The position numbers and the translations under genes were made by a program. The notes beneath the pieces are model-generated. The model ran no database searches, had not been told where the DNA came from, and saw nothing but the letters and a program-made list of their open reading frames with translations. DNA of 64,000 nucleotides from Streptomyces sp. NBC_00247 (GTDB lineage Bacteria; Actinomycetota; Actinomycetes; Streptomycetales; Streptomycetaceae): assembly GCF_036188265.1 (NCBI RefSeq), contig NZ_CP108093.1, positions 5,724,001 to 5,788,000 of the forward strand. The letters run 5' to 3'. Below, in pieces: positions 51,985 to 61,365 of this stretch. Positions within the stretch are counted from its first letter, which is position 1; each line of letters begins with the position of its first letter.

Positions 51985-52191
51985 ATGCCGGCCCCTACGA
52001 ACCCCCGGCCCGCGCGCGGGCCGGCCGCCGGGTCACCGGTGCGGCTGCCCTGGTGGGCCGTGGTGCTCCCGGTGCTCGCGTTCGCCGCGCTGCTGCTCGT
52101 GATGGCCGACCCGGAGCAGGCGCACGCCGTGTCCACCGACCCCGGTTTCGGCCGGTTCGTCGAGCGTGCGCTCGATCAGTTGTCCTACTGA
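51985..52191 (+). CDS. small membrane protein
   Basis: 68 residues; ATG with GGAGG upstream. A Pro-rich N-terminus, one membrane helix (WWAVVLPVLAFAALLLVMA) and a polar tail (DPGFGRFVERALDQLSY). No known family that I recognise. It lies between the exporter unit and the phosphatase. Confidence 0.7.
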   Translation: MPAPTNPRPARGPAAGSPVRLPWWAVVLPVLAFAALLLVMADPEQAHAVSTDPGFGRFVERALDQLSY

Positions 52192-52292
52192 ACGGTCGGC
52201 CCGGCCACTCCCGGGCCCTCGCTGTCACCCCTGGCGGTCGAGCCCGTCAACACCCTGCGCCCAGGGCCGCGATTCGTGCGAAGCTGAACGAC

Positions 52293-52811
52293 ATGAGCGT
52301 CGACACACCTCGCAGGATCGTTCTTCTCCGGCACGCGAAGGCGGAATGGTCGCAAGCGTCCGACCACGAGCGACCACTGGCCGAGCGCGGACGCAAGGAC
52401 GCGCCGGTGGCCGGGCGCAAGCTCGCCGGCTCCGGCATCGACTTCGACCTCGCCCTGTGCTCGACCGCCGTCAGGACGCGGGAGACCTGGAAGCTGGCGG
52501 TCCACGAGTTCGGGCAGCGCCCCAGGACCGTGTACGAGGAGCGGCTGTACGAAGCCTCACTCGGCGAACTCGTCGCCCTCTTCAACGAGACCCCCGACGA
52601 GGTGCGCAACCTGCTCGTCATCGGCCACAACCCCGGGATGCACGGTGCGGCGGACGCCCTCGCGGGCTCGGCCGAAGGCGACGCGCTCACCCGGATGACC
52701 AGGGACGGGTTCCCGACCGCCGCCTTCGCCGTCCTGGAGTTCCCCGGGACGTGGAAGAGCGTCGAACTCGGAGCCGGCCGGCTCACCGACTACTGGACGC
52801 CCATCGACTGA
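52293..52811 (+). CDS. SixA-type histidine phosphatase
   Basis: 172 residues from the ATG at 52293. Histidine phosphatase motif IVLLRHAKAEWSQ (phospho-His and Arg), RPLAERGRKDA, CSTAVRTRETW, and the second His in VIGHNPGMHG. SixA-type enzymes dephosphorylate phosphohistidine of signalling proteins or small phosphates; which one here is unclear. No SD is evident. Convergent with serB through a hairpin at 52844-52876. Confidence 0.9.
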   Translation: MSVDTPRRIVLLRHAKAEWSQASDHERPLAERGRKDAPVAGRKLAGSGIDFDLALCSTAVRTRETWKLAVHEFGQRPRTVYEERLYEASLGELVALFNETPDEVRNLLVIGHNPGMHGAADALAGSAEGDALTRMTRDGFPTAAFAVLEFPGTWKSVELGAGRLTDYWTPID

Positions 52812-52843
52812 CCGGCCCCGGCCGGTTTCACCTCCCGACGACC

Positions 52844-52876
52844 GGGCCCCGGCACTGCGCAGGCGTGCCGGGGCCC
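52844..52876. terminator. bidirectional terminator, SixA / serB
   Basis: GGGCCCCGGCAC (52844-52855) pairs perfectly with 52865-52876 around a 9-base loop, between convergent stops. Confidence 0.7.
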
Positions 52877-52915
52877 CGTCCGTCGCCGCGTCCCGCGGCG
52901 CGTACCGGACCGCTC

Positions 52916-54172
52916 TCAGGCGTCCGGCGCGTCCGCCGCCTCGACCTCTTCGCGGGTGATGCCCAGCAGGTAGAGCACGGTGTCCAGGAACGGCACGTTC
53001 ACCGCGGTGTGCGCCGCCTGACGGACGACCGGCTTGGCGTTGAACGCCACCCCGAGACCGGCGGTGTTCAGCATGTCCAGATCGTTGGCGCCGTCCCCGA
53101 TCGCCACCGTCTGCGCCAGCGGAACGCCCGCCTGCGCGGCGAAGCTGCGCAACAGACGGGCCTTGCCCGCCCGGTCCACGATGTCGCCCACCACGCGTCC
53201 GGTGAGCTTCCCGTCGATGATCTCCAAGGTGTTGGCGGAGGCGAAGTCCAGCCCCAGCCGCTCCTTGAGGTCATCCGTGACCTGCGTGAACCCGCCCGAC
53301 ACGACGCCGACCTGGTAGCCGAGCCGCTTCAGGGTACGGATGAGGGTGCGGGCCCCGGGGGTCAGCCGCACCTCGGCGCGCACCTTCTCCACCACGGACT
53401 CGTCGAGTCCGGCCAGCAGGGCGACCCGGGCGTGCAGGGACTGCTCGAAGTCCAGCTCCCCGCGCATCGCCTGCTCGGTCACCGCGGCGACCTCCTTCTC
53501 GCAGCCCGCGTGCGCGGCGAAGAGCTCGATCACCTCGTCCTGGATCAGCGTGGAGTCCACGTCCATCACCACCAGGCGCTGGGCCCGACGGCTCAGACCG
53601 GCCGACATCACCGCCACGTCCACACCGATCTGCGCCGCCCCGACCGCCAGCGCGGTCCGCAGCTCCTCGGTGCCCGCTCCGGAGACCGCGAACTCGACGG
53701 CGGTCACCGGGTACTTCGCGAGCCGAAAGATCCGGTCGATGTTGGCGCCGGTCGAGGTGATCCTGGCCGCTATGGCGGCGGTCGACTCCGCGGTCAGCGG
53801 GTTGCCCAGCACGGTCACGTGGGAACGGCCGTCGCCGCGCGGGCGGTTGTCGCCCGTACCCGAGATGATCTCGGCCTGGAGCTTGATGGACTCGGCCCAG
53901 CTGTGCACGGTCGCCCGCAGATCGCCCTCGGTGGTGCCGCCGGCGGTCGGGGCCGTCACCAGCACGCACAGCACGATCCGGCCACGGGTGACGACCTGCT
54001 CGATGTCCACGACGTCCACCGCGTAGGCGGCGAGCGTGTCGAAGAGTCCGGCGGTGATGCCGGGACGGTCCTTCCCGAAGATCTTCACGAGAAGAGTGGG
54101 GGAGTCGCTGCCCGGACGGGACCCAGGAAGCTCGGAGGACGAGGGAGACTGAGGTGGCTGAGATGCGCTCAT
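52916..54172 (-). CDS. serB: phosphoserine phosphatase with ACT domain
   Basis: 418 residues, ATG at 54172. The N-terminal ACT domain (LLVKIFGKDRPGITAGLFDTLAAY) and a second ACT-like region are followed by a HAD phosphatase: DVDSTLIQDEVIELFA (nucleophile Asp), SGGF, GDIVDRAGKARLL (Lys) and GDGANDLDML. It dephosphorylates phosphoserine in serine synthesis; ACT domains suggest feedback by serine. Confidence 0.95.
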   Translation of the reverse strand: MSASQPPQSPSSSELPGSRPGSDSPTLLVKIFGKDRPGITAGLFDTLAAYAVDVVDIEQVVTRGRIVLCVLVTAPTAGGTTEGDLRATVHSWAESIKLQAEIISGTGDNRPRGDGRSHVTVLGNPLTAESTAAIAARITSTGANIDRIFRLAKYPVTAVEFAVSGAGTEELRTALAVGAAQIGVDVAVMSAGLSRRAQRLVVMDVDSTLIQDEVIELFAAHAGCEKEVAAVTEQAMRGELDFEQSLHARVALLAGLDESVVEKVRAEVRLTPGARTLIRTLKRLGYQVGVVSGGFTQVTDDLKERLGLDFASANTLEIIDGKLTGRVVGDIVDRAGKARLLRSFAAQAGVPLAQTVAIGDGANDLDMLNTAGLGVAFNAKPVVRQAAHTAVNVPFLDTVLYLLGITREEVEAADAPDA

Positions 54173-54565
54173 GGTGGTTCCACCGTATCGGTCGCCGTCG
54201 GAGCCCCGGCAGGCCGTCCCGAGTGGCGGACACCCGGGCCAGACCCCTCCGACAACCGTCCGGGGCCTTCGCGGGGTACCGTCCGGCGCCGCCTGCCGGG
54301 GCGGCTTCCGCGAGCCCTCCGTACGCCGCGCCCGCCCCACCCCCCGCCGGACCTGCGTCGAGCCCCTCGCCGTACCCGCCTCCCGGCCGTCGCCCGACCT
54401 GCCGCCGGCCCCGCCGTGTCCGCCGGCCGGACCCCCGCCGTGTCCGCCGCGCCAACGCGGGCCGGGTGGTCCGGCTTTCGGATCGGGGAGTGTCCCTGGA
54501 ATAGTGCCCCCCGATGTTCAGCATCCCTGGGCTTCCCGCAACGGGGGCGAATCGGGGGACGACAA
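54173..54565. other. divergent intergenic region serB / FHA-ABC
   Basis: A 393-bp, very GC-rich gap. No gene is convincing. A weak promoter-like pair (TTTCGG then AATAGT, about 18 bp apart) lies near 54477-54506 before the FHA-ABC gene. Confidence 0.4.
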
Positions 54566-57139
54566 GTGGGGCGCGGAGTGCCGGAACTCGTACTGGAATT
54601 GAATGGCAGAACCTGGACGCTCGATCCGTCCAGGTCGTACACGCTCGGACGTGATCCACAGGGGGACCTGACGTTCGAAGACGCCCGGGTCTCGTGGCGG
54701 CACGCCACGATCAGCTGGAGCGGGCGCGACTGGGTCGTCGAAGACCACGGCAGCACCAACGGCACCTATGTGCACGGCACCCGGGTGCAGCGGACGGAGA
54801 TCGGGCCCGGCACCGAGGTACGCCTCGGCAACGCCCAGGACGGGCCGAGGATCGGCGTCGGCGCCGCCGCCCCGGCCCCGCAGCGGGCCCAGGCCGGACA
54901 GGCCCAGCAGGCGCCGGCGTACCAGCCACCCGCACCGCAGGCCCAGCAGGCTCCGTACCAGCCGGCCGCCCCGTACCAGCCGCCGGCCGCCCCGTACCAG
55001 CCTCCCGTCGCGCCCGTGCCGCAGCAATCCTGGCAGCGGCAGCCGCAGGACCGGGGGGCGCATGACCCGGGGGCGAGCGTCCCTCGCCAGCAGGGCCACG
55101 CGGCGGACGCCGGTGGGCCGGTGCACAGCGACCGCAGCCCCACCACCTTCCACCAGCTGGCGCTGGGCCGGGTCATGCGCATCGGCCGTGCCCTGGAGAA
55201 CGAACTGGTCGTCTCCGACCTCCAGGTCTCACGCCACCACGCCGAGTTCCACGCGACCCCCGACGGCCGCTTCGAGATCCGCGACCTCGGCTCGCACAAC
55301 GGCACCTACGTCAACGGCCAGCAGCTCCAGAAGTCCGGCTCCGCGCTCCTCGGGCCGAACGACATCGTCGCCGTCGGCCACTCCACCTTCCGGCTGGTCG
55401 GCGACCGGCTGGAGGAGTTCGTCGACACCGGCGAGGTCTCCTTCTCCGCCCGCCACCTCACCGTGACGGTCGACGGCGGCAAGCAGATCCTCAAGGACGT
55501 CTCCTTCGGCATCCCCGAGAAGTCGCTGGTCGCGGTCATCGGCCCGTCCGGCTCCGGCAAGTCCACCCTGCTCAAGGCGCTCACCGGCTACCGGCCCGCC
55601 GACCAGGGCGACGTCCTCTACGACAACCGTGACCTCTACAAGCAGTTCGCCGAGCTGCGCCAGCGCATCGGGCTCGTGCCGCAGGACGACATCCTGCACA
55701 AGGAGCTCACGGTCACCAAGGCGCTGAAGTACGCGGCCAAGCTCCGCTTCCCCGCCGACACCACGGCGGCCGAGCGTCAGGCCCGCATCCACGAGGTCCT
55801 CGTCGAGCTGAAGCTCGACATTCACAAGGACAAGATGGTCACGTCCCTCTCCGGCGGCCAGCGCAAGCGGGTTTCGGTCGCCCTGGAGCTGCTGACCAAG
55901 CCGTCGTTGCTGTTCCTGGACGAGCCGACCTCGGGCCTCGACCCGGGCATGGACCGCGACGTGATGCAGCTGCTGCGCGGCCTCGCCGACGACGGCCGTA
56001 CGGTTCTCGTCGTCACCCACTCCGTGGCCGAGCTGGCGATCTGCGACAAGCTGCTCGTCATGGCGCCCGGCGGTGCGGTGGCGTACTTCGGTCCGCCGGA
56101 GGAGGCGCTCAACTTCTTCGGCTACGACACCTGGGCCGACGTCTTCTCCGCGTTCGAGAACTACCGGGACTACGACTGGGCCGGCCGCTGGCGCGGCTCG
56201 CAGCACTACCAGCTGTATGCCGCCGACATCGACGCCGTCGCCGCGCAGCCCGTCACCATGGCACCGCCGCAGCAGCTGCGCCCGCCCAAGCCGCAGAGCT
56301 GGCCGACGCAGCTGTGGACCCTGATCCGCCGGTACGTCTCGGTCATCGTGTCCGACAAGTTCTTCCTGGGCCTGATGGTCGTGCTGCCCGTGGTCCTGGG
56401 TGCCCTCAGCGTGGTCATCCCGGCCAAGCTCGGCCTGGCCGCCCCTGCCGACCCCCAGAAGTTCAACGGCAAGGCCGGTCCGATCGTGATGGTCCTCGCG
56501 GTCGGCATCAGCCTCGCCGGTGCGGCGAACTCCGTAAGAGAGCTGATCAAGGAACGCGTCATCTACGAACGGGAACGGGCCACCGGCCTCTCCCGGTCCG
56601 CGTACCTGATGTCCAAGGTCATCGTCCTCGGCGTGATCACGGTGCTGCAGGGCGTCATCATCTGCGCCATCGGTCTCTCCGGCCGACAGCTGCCGGAGGA
56701 AGGGCTCGTCATGCCGCCGGCCGTCGAGGTCTGTGTCTCGATCACGGCGCTCGGCTTCACCTCGATGATGGTCGGCCTCGTGATCTCCTCGCTGGTGAAG
56801 ACCGCCGAGAAGACCATGCCTCTGCTCGTCATGTTCGCGATCGTGCAGGTCGTCTTCACCGGGGTGCTCTTCCAGATCTTCGACTCTCCCGGCCTGGAGC
56901 AGCTCGCCTGGCTGGCACCGTCCCGCTGGGGCGTGGCCGCGGCGGGCACCACGCTCGACCTCTCCCGCCTCATGCCGCCGTGGGACCCCGAGCACCCCAC
57001 CGTTCTGGACCCGCTCTGGGAGCACTCGGCGGGCATGTGGGCCACCGACCTCGTGGTGCTGCTGGCGCTCGGTGTCGTCTGCGGCTTCGCGGTCGCCCGG
57101 CTGCTGCGCCGCCACGAGCCCGAGGTCATGCGCAAGTAG
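54566..57139 (+). CDS. FHA-FHA-ABC transporter (Rv1747-like)
   Basis: 857 residues from the GTG at 54566 with GGGGGA six bases upstream. First FHA domain (about 5-85: YTLGRDPQGDLTF, HGSTNGTYVHG), a Gln/Pro/Ala-rich linker with repeated YQPP units, second FHA (about 205-285: RIGRALENELVV, GSHNGTYVNG), an ABCG-type ATPase (Walker A GPSGSGKST, LSGGQRKRV, FLDEPTSGLD) and six C-terminal membrane helices. Order and size match M. tuberculosis Rv1747 (865 residues), an exporter controlled by Ser/Thr kinase phosphorylation through its FHA domains. No kinase gene is adjacent. Confidence 0.93.
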   Translation: MGRGVPELVLELNGRTWTLDPSRSYTLGRDPQGDLTFEDARVSWRHATISWSGRDWVVEDHGSTNGTYVHGTRVQRTEIGPGTEVRLGNAQDGPRIGVGAAAPAPQRAQAGQAQQAPAYQPPAPQAQQAPYQPAAPYQPPAAPYQPPVAPVPQQSWQRQPQDRGAHDPGASVPRQQGHAADAGGPVHSDRSPTTFHQLALGRVMRIGRALENELVVSDLQVSRHHAEFHATPDGRFEIRDLGSHNGTYVNGQQLQKSGSALLGPNDIVAVGHSTFRLVGDRLEEFVDTGEVSFSARHLTVTVDGGKQILKDVSFGIPEKSLVAVIGPSGSGKSTLLKALTGYRPADQGDVLYDNRDLYKQFAELRQRIGLVPQDDILHKELTVTKALKYAAKLRFPADTTAAERQARIHEVLVELKLDIHKDKMVTSLSGGQRKRVSVALELLTKPSLLFLDEPTSGLDPGMDRDVMQLLRGLADDGRTVLVVTHSVAELAICDKLLVMAPGGAVAYFGPPEEALNFFGYDTWADVFSAFENYRDYDWAGRWRGSQHYQLYAADIDAVAAQPVTMAPPQQLRPPKPQSWPTQLWTLIRRYVSVIVSDKFFLGLMVVLPVVLGALSVVIPAKLGLAAPADPQKFNGKAGPIVMVLAVGISLAGAANSVRELIKERVIYERERATGLSRSAYLMSKVIVLGVITVLQGVIICAIGLSGRQLPEEGLVMPPAVEVCVSITALGFTSMMVGLVISSLVKTAEKTMPLLVMFAIVQVVFTGVLFQIFDSPGLEQLAWLAPSRWGVAAAGTTLDLSRLMPPWDPEHPTVLDPLWEHSAGMWATDLVVLLALGVVCGFAVARLLRRHEPEVMRK

Positions 57140-57182
57140 CGGACACCCTCGCGTTCCCGGGCCGTGACCCGGTACGCGAACG

Positions 57183-57224
57183 CGCCGCAGGGCGGCACCC
57201 CGAGTGGGGTGCCGCCCTGCGGCG
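57183..57224. terminator. 19-bp stem bidirectional terminator
   Basis: Bases 57183-57201 pair perfectly with 57206-57224 around the loop GAGT, followed by TTT. It lies between the convergent FHA-ABC and SLT genes. Confidence 0.9.
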
Positions 57225-57274
57225 TTTCAGCCGTGCTCAGGCCCTGGGCCCGCGGTCGTACCGCGAGGAGCCGG

Positions 57275-58051
57275 TCAGTACGCGCTGTCGACGTTGTCGA
57301 TCGAGCCGTACTTGTCGGCCGCGTAGTTGGCCGAGGCGGTGATGTTGGCGACCGGGTCGTACTGGCTGTGGACCGTGCCGGCGACGTGGTAGTAGTCGAA
57401 GGTCGGCTTGATGATCTGGAGCAGACCGATCGACGGGACGCCGTTCCGGGCGTTGATGTCCCAGTCGTTGATGGCCTGCGGGTTACCGCTGGACTCGCGG
57501 ATGATGTTGCGGTGCAGCCCCTCGTACGTACCGGGGATGCCCTTCGCCTTCATGATCGCGAGGGATTCCTGGATCCAGCCGTTCAGGTTGTCGGCGTAGA
57601 CCGGCTTCCGCTCGGCGGAACGGCTCGTGGTCTCGCCGGACGAGCGCTTCGCGGCGTCGGCCTTCGCCCGGTCCGCGGCCTTGACCTTCGCCTCGGCCTC
57701 GGCACGCTCCGCGGCCTTCGCGTCGGTCAGGGCCTTGGCGTCGGCCACGGCCTTCTTCCGGGCGGCCTCGTCCTTCGCCCTGGCGGCGTCGGCGGCCTTG
57801 ACCAGCTTGGCGGCGGTGGTGTTCTGCTCGATCACGCTGTCCTGCACAGCCTTGGCCCGGGCCGAGTCGGCTCCCGACGCGAAGACGACCGGGGACGCCG
57901 CCACGGAGGCGTTGGTGCTCTCGGCCTGCGCGTTGCTCGGAACCAACGAGAACGTCAGGGCGGCGACACCCAGCGCGGAGACGCCGGCGGCGGAGAGCTT
58001 CTGCGTCTTGTTCAGACGACGGGTTCGGTCGAATATGCGGGACGCGGACAT
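57275..58051 (-). CDS. secreted SLT-domain lytic transglycosylase-like protein
   Basis: 258 residues, ATG at 58051. A signal peptide (LSAAGVSALGVAALTFSLVPSNAQA), a long Ala/Lys/Glu-rich coiled helix (about 60-145) and a C-terminal SLT-like domain with the catalytic Glu in NIIRESSGNPQAIN, then GVPSIGLLQIIKPTF and NITASANYAADKYG. It likely trims peptidoglycan outside the cell. A clear promoter lies about 95 bp upstream. Confidence 0.9.
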   Translation of the reverse strand: MSASRIFDRTRRLNKTQKLSAAGVSALGVAALTFSLVPSNAQAESTNASVAASPVVFASGADSARAKAVQDSVIEQNTTAAKLVKAADAARAKDEAARKKAVADAKALTDAKAAERAEAEAKVKAADRAKADAAKRSSGETTSRSAERKPVYADNLNGWIQESLAIMKAKGIPGTYEGLHRNIIRESSGNPQAINDWDINARNGVPSIGLLQIIKPTFDYYHVAGTVHSQYDPVANITASANYAADKYGSIDNVDSAY

Positions 58052-58526
58052 CACAGACGTACCTCTTCGAGTCGTGGGTGCCCCTCGCGGGACACGGAGA
58101 CGGAGAGTGGCGGTGCGCCTCTCTGTCAGGTGGACAAGTGCAATTCTTAGCGACCGCAAAATGCCCTGGCAAAGGTGTGACGTACGAAGCCAAGTAGTGG
58201 ATCAGAGTCTTATGTCCGTTTCGTGGAAGCCCGTCATGACCGGCTAAATCGCCTCTATTCATCCACTAACAGGCTTCGTACGTGACGTGAGTCCTATGCG
58301 TGGGCTCACATGGCCGGACCATCGATCTGACTGTGCGTTGCAAGAGCAACTCACACTGTCAGGGGTTGTCCCGGCGGCGCGGAGGAAGGTCCCGACGACG
58401 GACGGCGCCGGGCGCACGCCCCGGGTGCGCCCGGGGCCCGGGCCCACGGACCTACGCCCGAAGACCCCGGCCGACGCCGTCCACAGGCCGATACCGGCCT
58501 CGCGCGCCGCCGGTACCGTGAGGCGT
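58052..58526. other. divergent region with a 12-bp inverted repeat
   Basis: A 475-bp gap between the SLT gene and the sensor kinase. ACGTACGAAGCC (58180-58191) and its exact complement (58272-58283) lie 80 bp apart. The first arm sits just upstream of the SLT promoter. No gene or known riboswitch is convincing. The kinase side has TACCGT about seven bases before its ATG. Confidence 0.5.
58144..58172 (-). promoter_or_regulatory. vegetative promoter of the SLT gene
   Basis: Minus-strand TTGCCA (58172-58167), a 17-bp spacer and TAAGAA (58149-58144). This predicts a 5' UTR of about 85 bases. Confidence 0.6.
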
Positions 58527-59672
58527 ATGAGCCACCTCCGACCGTCGGGTCTCGCCGCCGTGAGCGCCGCGCTGCTCGCGATGAGCCGGCAACTGGACGT
58601 GCGCGACGTCCTCAAGACGATCGTCGCCTCCGCCCGCGAGCTGCTCGACGCCGAATACGCGGCCCTGGGCGTCCCCGACGACCACGGGGGCTTCGCCCAG
58701 TTCGTCGTCGACGGCGTCAGCGACGAACAGTGGAAGGCGATCGGCCCGCTGCCCCGGCAGCACGGCATCCTCGCCGCGATGCTCCACGAGGCGAAGCCCG
58801 AGCGGCTCAGCGACGTCCGCGAGGACCCCCGCTTCGGCGGCTGGCCCGACGCCCACCCCGACATGTCGGACTTCCTCGGCCTGCCCATCCAGGACGGCGA
58901 CGAGACCATCGGCGCCCTCTACCTCGCCAACAAGAAGTGCCCCAAACCCGAGGGAAGCTGCGGCTTCACCGCCGAGGACGAGGAACTCCTCTCGATCCTC
59001 GCCCAGCACGCGGCCATCGCCCTCACCAACGCCCGCCTCTACGAACGCAGCCGCGAGCTCACCATCGCCGAGGAGCGCTCCCGCCTCGCTCACGAACTGC
59101 ACGACGCCGTCAGCCAGAAACTCTTCTCCCTGCGCCTCACCGCCCAGGCCGCCGCCGCCCTGGTGGACCGCGACCCCGCACGCGCCAAGGGCGAGCTCCA
59201 GCAGGTCGCCGCCCTCGCCGCCGAGGCCGTGGACGAACTCCGCGCCGCCGTCGTGGAACTCCGCCCCGCCGCGCTCGACGAAGACGGCCTCGTGGCCACC
59301 CTCCGTACCCAGGTCCAGGTCCTCGACCGGGCCCAGAGCGCACGGGTCACCTTCGGGAGCGACGGAGTACGCGCACTGCCCGCCGCCCAGGAGGAGGCGC
59401 TGCTCCGGGTCGCGCAGGAGGCCCTGCACAACGCGCTGCGCCACTCCGGCGGCGCCCGCGTCACCGTCGCCCTGACCCGGCGCGGCGCGGCCACCGTGCT
59501 GCGGATCACCGACGACGGCCAGGGCTTCGACCCCACGGCGGTCCGGGAAGCCGGCCGGCACCTCGGCCTCGTCTCGATGAGCCACCGCGCGCACAGCGTC
59601 GGCGGCACCCTCAACGTGGAATCGGCGCCCGGCAAGGGCGCCACGATCGAGATGGAGATCCCCGGTGGCTGA
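58527..59672 (+). CDS. GAF-domain sensor histidine kinase
   Basis: 381 residues, ATG at 58527. A GAF domain (about 25-170: LLDAEYAALGVPDD, FLGLPIQDGDETIGALYLANKK) with a CxxxxxSC pair, then a HisKA_3 helix with the phosphorylated His in EERSRLAHELHDAVSQKLFSL, and a HATPase with ALHNALRHSGGA and ITDDGQGFD. No membrane helices. NarL-type system with the regulator that overlaps its end by 8 bases. Confidence 0.93.
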   Translation: MSHLRPSGLAAVSAALLAMSRQLDVRDVLKTIVASARELLDAEYAALGVPDDHGGFAQFVVDGVSDEQWKAIGPLPRQHGILAAMLHEAKPERLSDVREDPRFGGWPDAHPDMSDFLGLPIQDGDETIGALYLANKKCPKPEGSCGFTAEDEELLSILAQHAAIALTNARLYERSRELTIAEERSRLAHELHDAVSQKLFSLRLTAQAAAALVDRDPARAKGELQQVAALAAEAVDELRAAVVELRPAALDEDGLVATLRTQVQVLDRAQSARVTFGSDGVRALPAAQEEALLRVAQEALHNALRHSGGARVTVALTRRGAATVLRITDDGQGFDPTAVREAGRHLGLVSMSHRAHSVGGTLNVESAPGKGATIEMEIPGG

Positions 59673-60309
59673 CAAGACCATCCGCGTGCTGCTGGTCGAC
59701 GACCACCAGGTGGTACGGCGCGGACTGCGCACGTTCCTGGAGGTGCAGGACGACATAGAGGTCGTCGGAGAGGCCGCCGACGGCGCCGAGGGCGTCGCCC
59801 AGGCCGAGGAGCTCCGCCCCGACGTGGTGCTGATGGACATCAAGATGCCCGGCATGGACGGCATAGAGGCGCTGCGCAAGCTCCGCGAGCTGGCCAACCC
59901 GGCGCGGGTCCTCGTCGTCACCAGCTTCACCGAGCAGCGGACCGTCGTCCCCGCGCTGCGCGCCGGAGCCTCCGGCTACGTCTACAAGGACGTCGACCCC
60001 GACGCCCTGGCAGGCGCCATCCGCTCCGTCCACGCGGGCCACGTCCTGCTCCAGCCCGAGGTGGCGGGGGCGCTCCTCGCCCAGGAGGACAGCGGCGGCG
60101 GTACGGGCCGGGGCACCACCCTCACCGAGCGTGAGCGCGAAGTGCTCGGCCTCATCGCGGACGGCCGGTCCAACCGCGAGATCGCCCGCGCGCTGGTGCT
60201 CTCCGAGAAGACCGTCAAGACCCACGTCTCGAACATCCTGATGAAGCTGGACCTGGCCGACCGCACCCAGGCCGCCCTCTGGGCCGTACGCCACGGAATG
60301 GCGGGCTGA
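59665..60309 (+). CDS. NarL/LuxR-type response regulator
   Basis: 214 residues, GTG at 59665. Receiver domain with DDHQVVRRGL, phospho-acceptor Asp in DVVLMDIKMPGMDG, VVTSFTE and GYVYKDVD. After a Gly linker comes a LuxR HTH (LTEREREVLGLIADGRSNREIARAL, KTVKTHVSNILMKL). Partner of the upstream kinase; targets unknown. Confidence 0.95.
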   Translation: MADKTIRVLLVDDHQVVRRGLRTFLEVQDDIEVVGEAADGAEGVAQAEELRPDVVLMDIKMPGMDGIEALRKLRELANPARVLVVTSFTEQRTVVPALRAGASGYVYKDVDPDALAGAIRSVHAGHVLLQPEVAGALLAQEDSGGGTGRGTTLTEREREVLGLIADGRSNREIARALVLSEKTVKTHVSNILMKLDLADRTQAALWAVRHGMAG

Positions 60310-60431
60310 CCCGGGGCGGCCCACCGGCACCCGGCGGACCCGGCGCGACGGAGAACGCCGGCCCGACGGAGAGCGTCGGCGCGACCCGGGCAGCCTGGGC
60401 GGCGAGGAAGGCCGCCCCGGCCCGGAGGCGG

Positions 60432-61220
60432 TTACCGCCGCCCCCGCTCACCCTCCTCCACGTACGCGTTGTACGCGGCCACCTGCGCCCTGCGCGCCAC
60501 CCGCTCCACCGGGCGCAGCGCCTCGCCCCGGGCCGCGATCTCGGAGGCGCTCACCGCACCGCCGTGCCCGTTCTCGTGCGCCAGCGTGATCAGCAGACCC
60601 ACCCGCTGGGCCAGCTCCAGTACGCGCACCGCCCGGGGCGGGTACCCCGGCGCCAGCACCTCGCGCCCGCGCTCCGCCCGGGCCCGGTAGGCGTCGAGGG
60701 CCGCCTCGGCCACCGGCCCGGAACCCGCCACGTCCAGCCGCGACAGCAGCGCCGTCGCGTCCCGCAGCGCCTCCGCGAGCTCCCGCTCCGCCTCACCGAG
60801 CGACGGCACGTCCGCCGGCGGGGCCTCCCGCACGGGTGTCACCCGCCACACCACCTCGACGTGCAGATCGCCGGGCGGCCCCGCCTCGCTCACCTCCGGC
60901 ACCAGCCCGTACGCGGCCCCGGAGGCGACCACCGCCTCCTCGGCCTCCAGCGCCCGCGCGTTGAACTCCGGCGGACCGCTCAGCCCCAGCGGATGCCCCG
61001 GGGCCGGCAGCGCCACCCGGTAACCCGTCACCCCCAGCCCCCGCAGCCGCCCCAGCGCCAGCGTGAGCCCGACGGGCCCCGCCTCACCGGGCAGTCCCTC
61101 GACGCGGTGCACCGCGTCCTCTTGGACGATCGCGTCCACCGCGTCGTCCGGTGACACGAGTCCGGCGAGCAGCGCGTTTCCCCAGGCGGCAAGAAGCCCT
61201 GAGCGTGGTTCCGAAAGCAT
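60432..61220 (-). CDS. conserved hypothetical protein
   Basis: 262 residues with no motif that I recognise. It starts MLSEPRSGLLAAWGNALLAGLVSPDDAVDAIV. Two parts are evident: an alpha/beta N-terminal half with a Gly/Pro-rich loop (RVALPAPGHPLGLSGPPEFN) and a helical C-terminal half ending VEEGERGRR. TAGGCT six bases before the ATG suggests a leaderless transcript. It is divergent from the ABC ATPase gene. Confidence 0.65.
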   Translation of the reverse strand: MLSEPRSGLLAAWGNALLAGLVSPDDAVDAIVQEDAVHRVEGLPGEAGPVGLTLALGRLRGLGVTGYRVALPAPGHPLGLSGPPEFNARALEAEEAVVASGAAYGLVPEVSEAGPPGDLHVEVVWRVTPVREAPPADVPSLGEAERELAEALRDATALLSRLDVAGSGPVAEAALDAYRARAERGREVLAPGYPPRAVRVLELAQRVGLLITLAHENGHGGAVSASEIAARGEALRPVERVARRAQVAAYNAYVEEGERGRR

Positions 61221-61365
61221 GGGAACAGCCTAAGAGCTGCCGCGCTCTCCCCGGCGGGAACGGACCTCGCGGCCGGAGCACTCCCGGGGTGGCGTAAGTT
61301 TTGCGTGGGAGCTGTGCCCTCCGGCACGCGACGATCTCGACACTGCATGGGGAGACAACGCGCTC

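Noticed and set aside
52166..54565. In-frame extension of about 800 codons upstream of the FHA-ABC protein
   Set aside because: It passes antisense through serB and in the wrong frame through the phosphatase gene. The first FHA domain begins just after the GTG at 54566, which has a good ribosome site.
58052..58300. Possible c-di-AMP (ydaO-type) riboswitch before the SLT gene
   Set aside because: Cell-wall enzymes in Streptomyces often have one, but I cannot find the conserved core blocks; the predicted 5' UTR of about 85 bases is too short.
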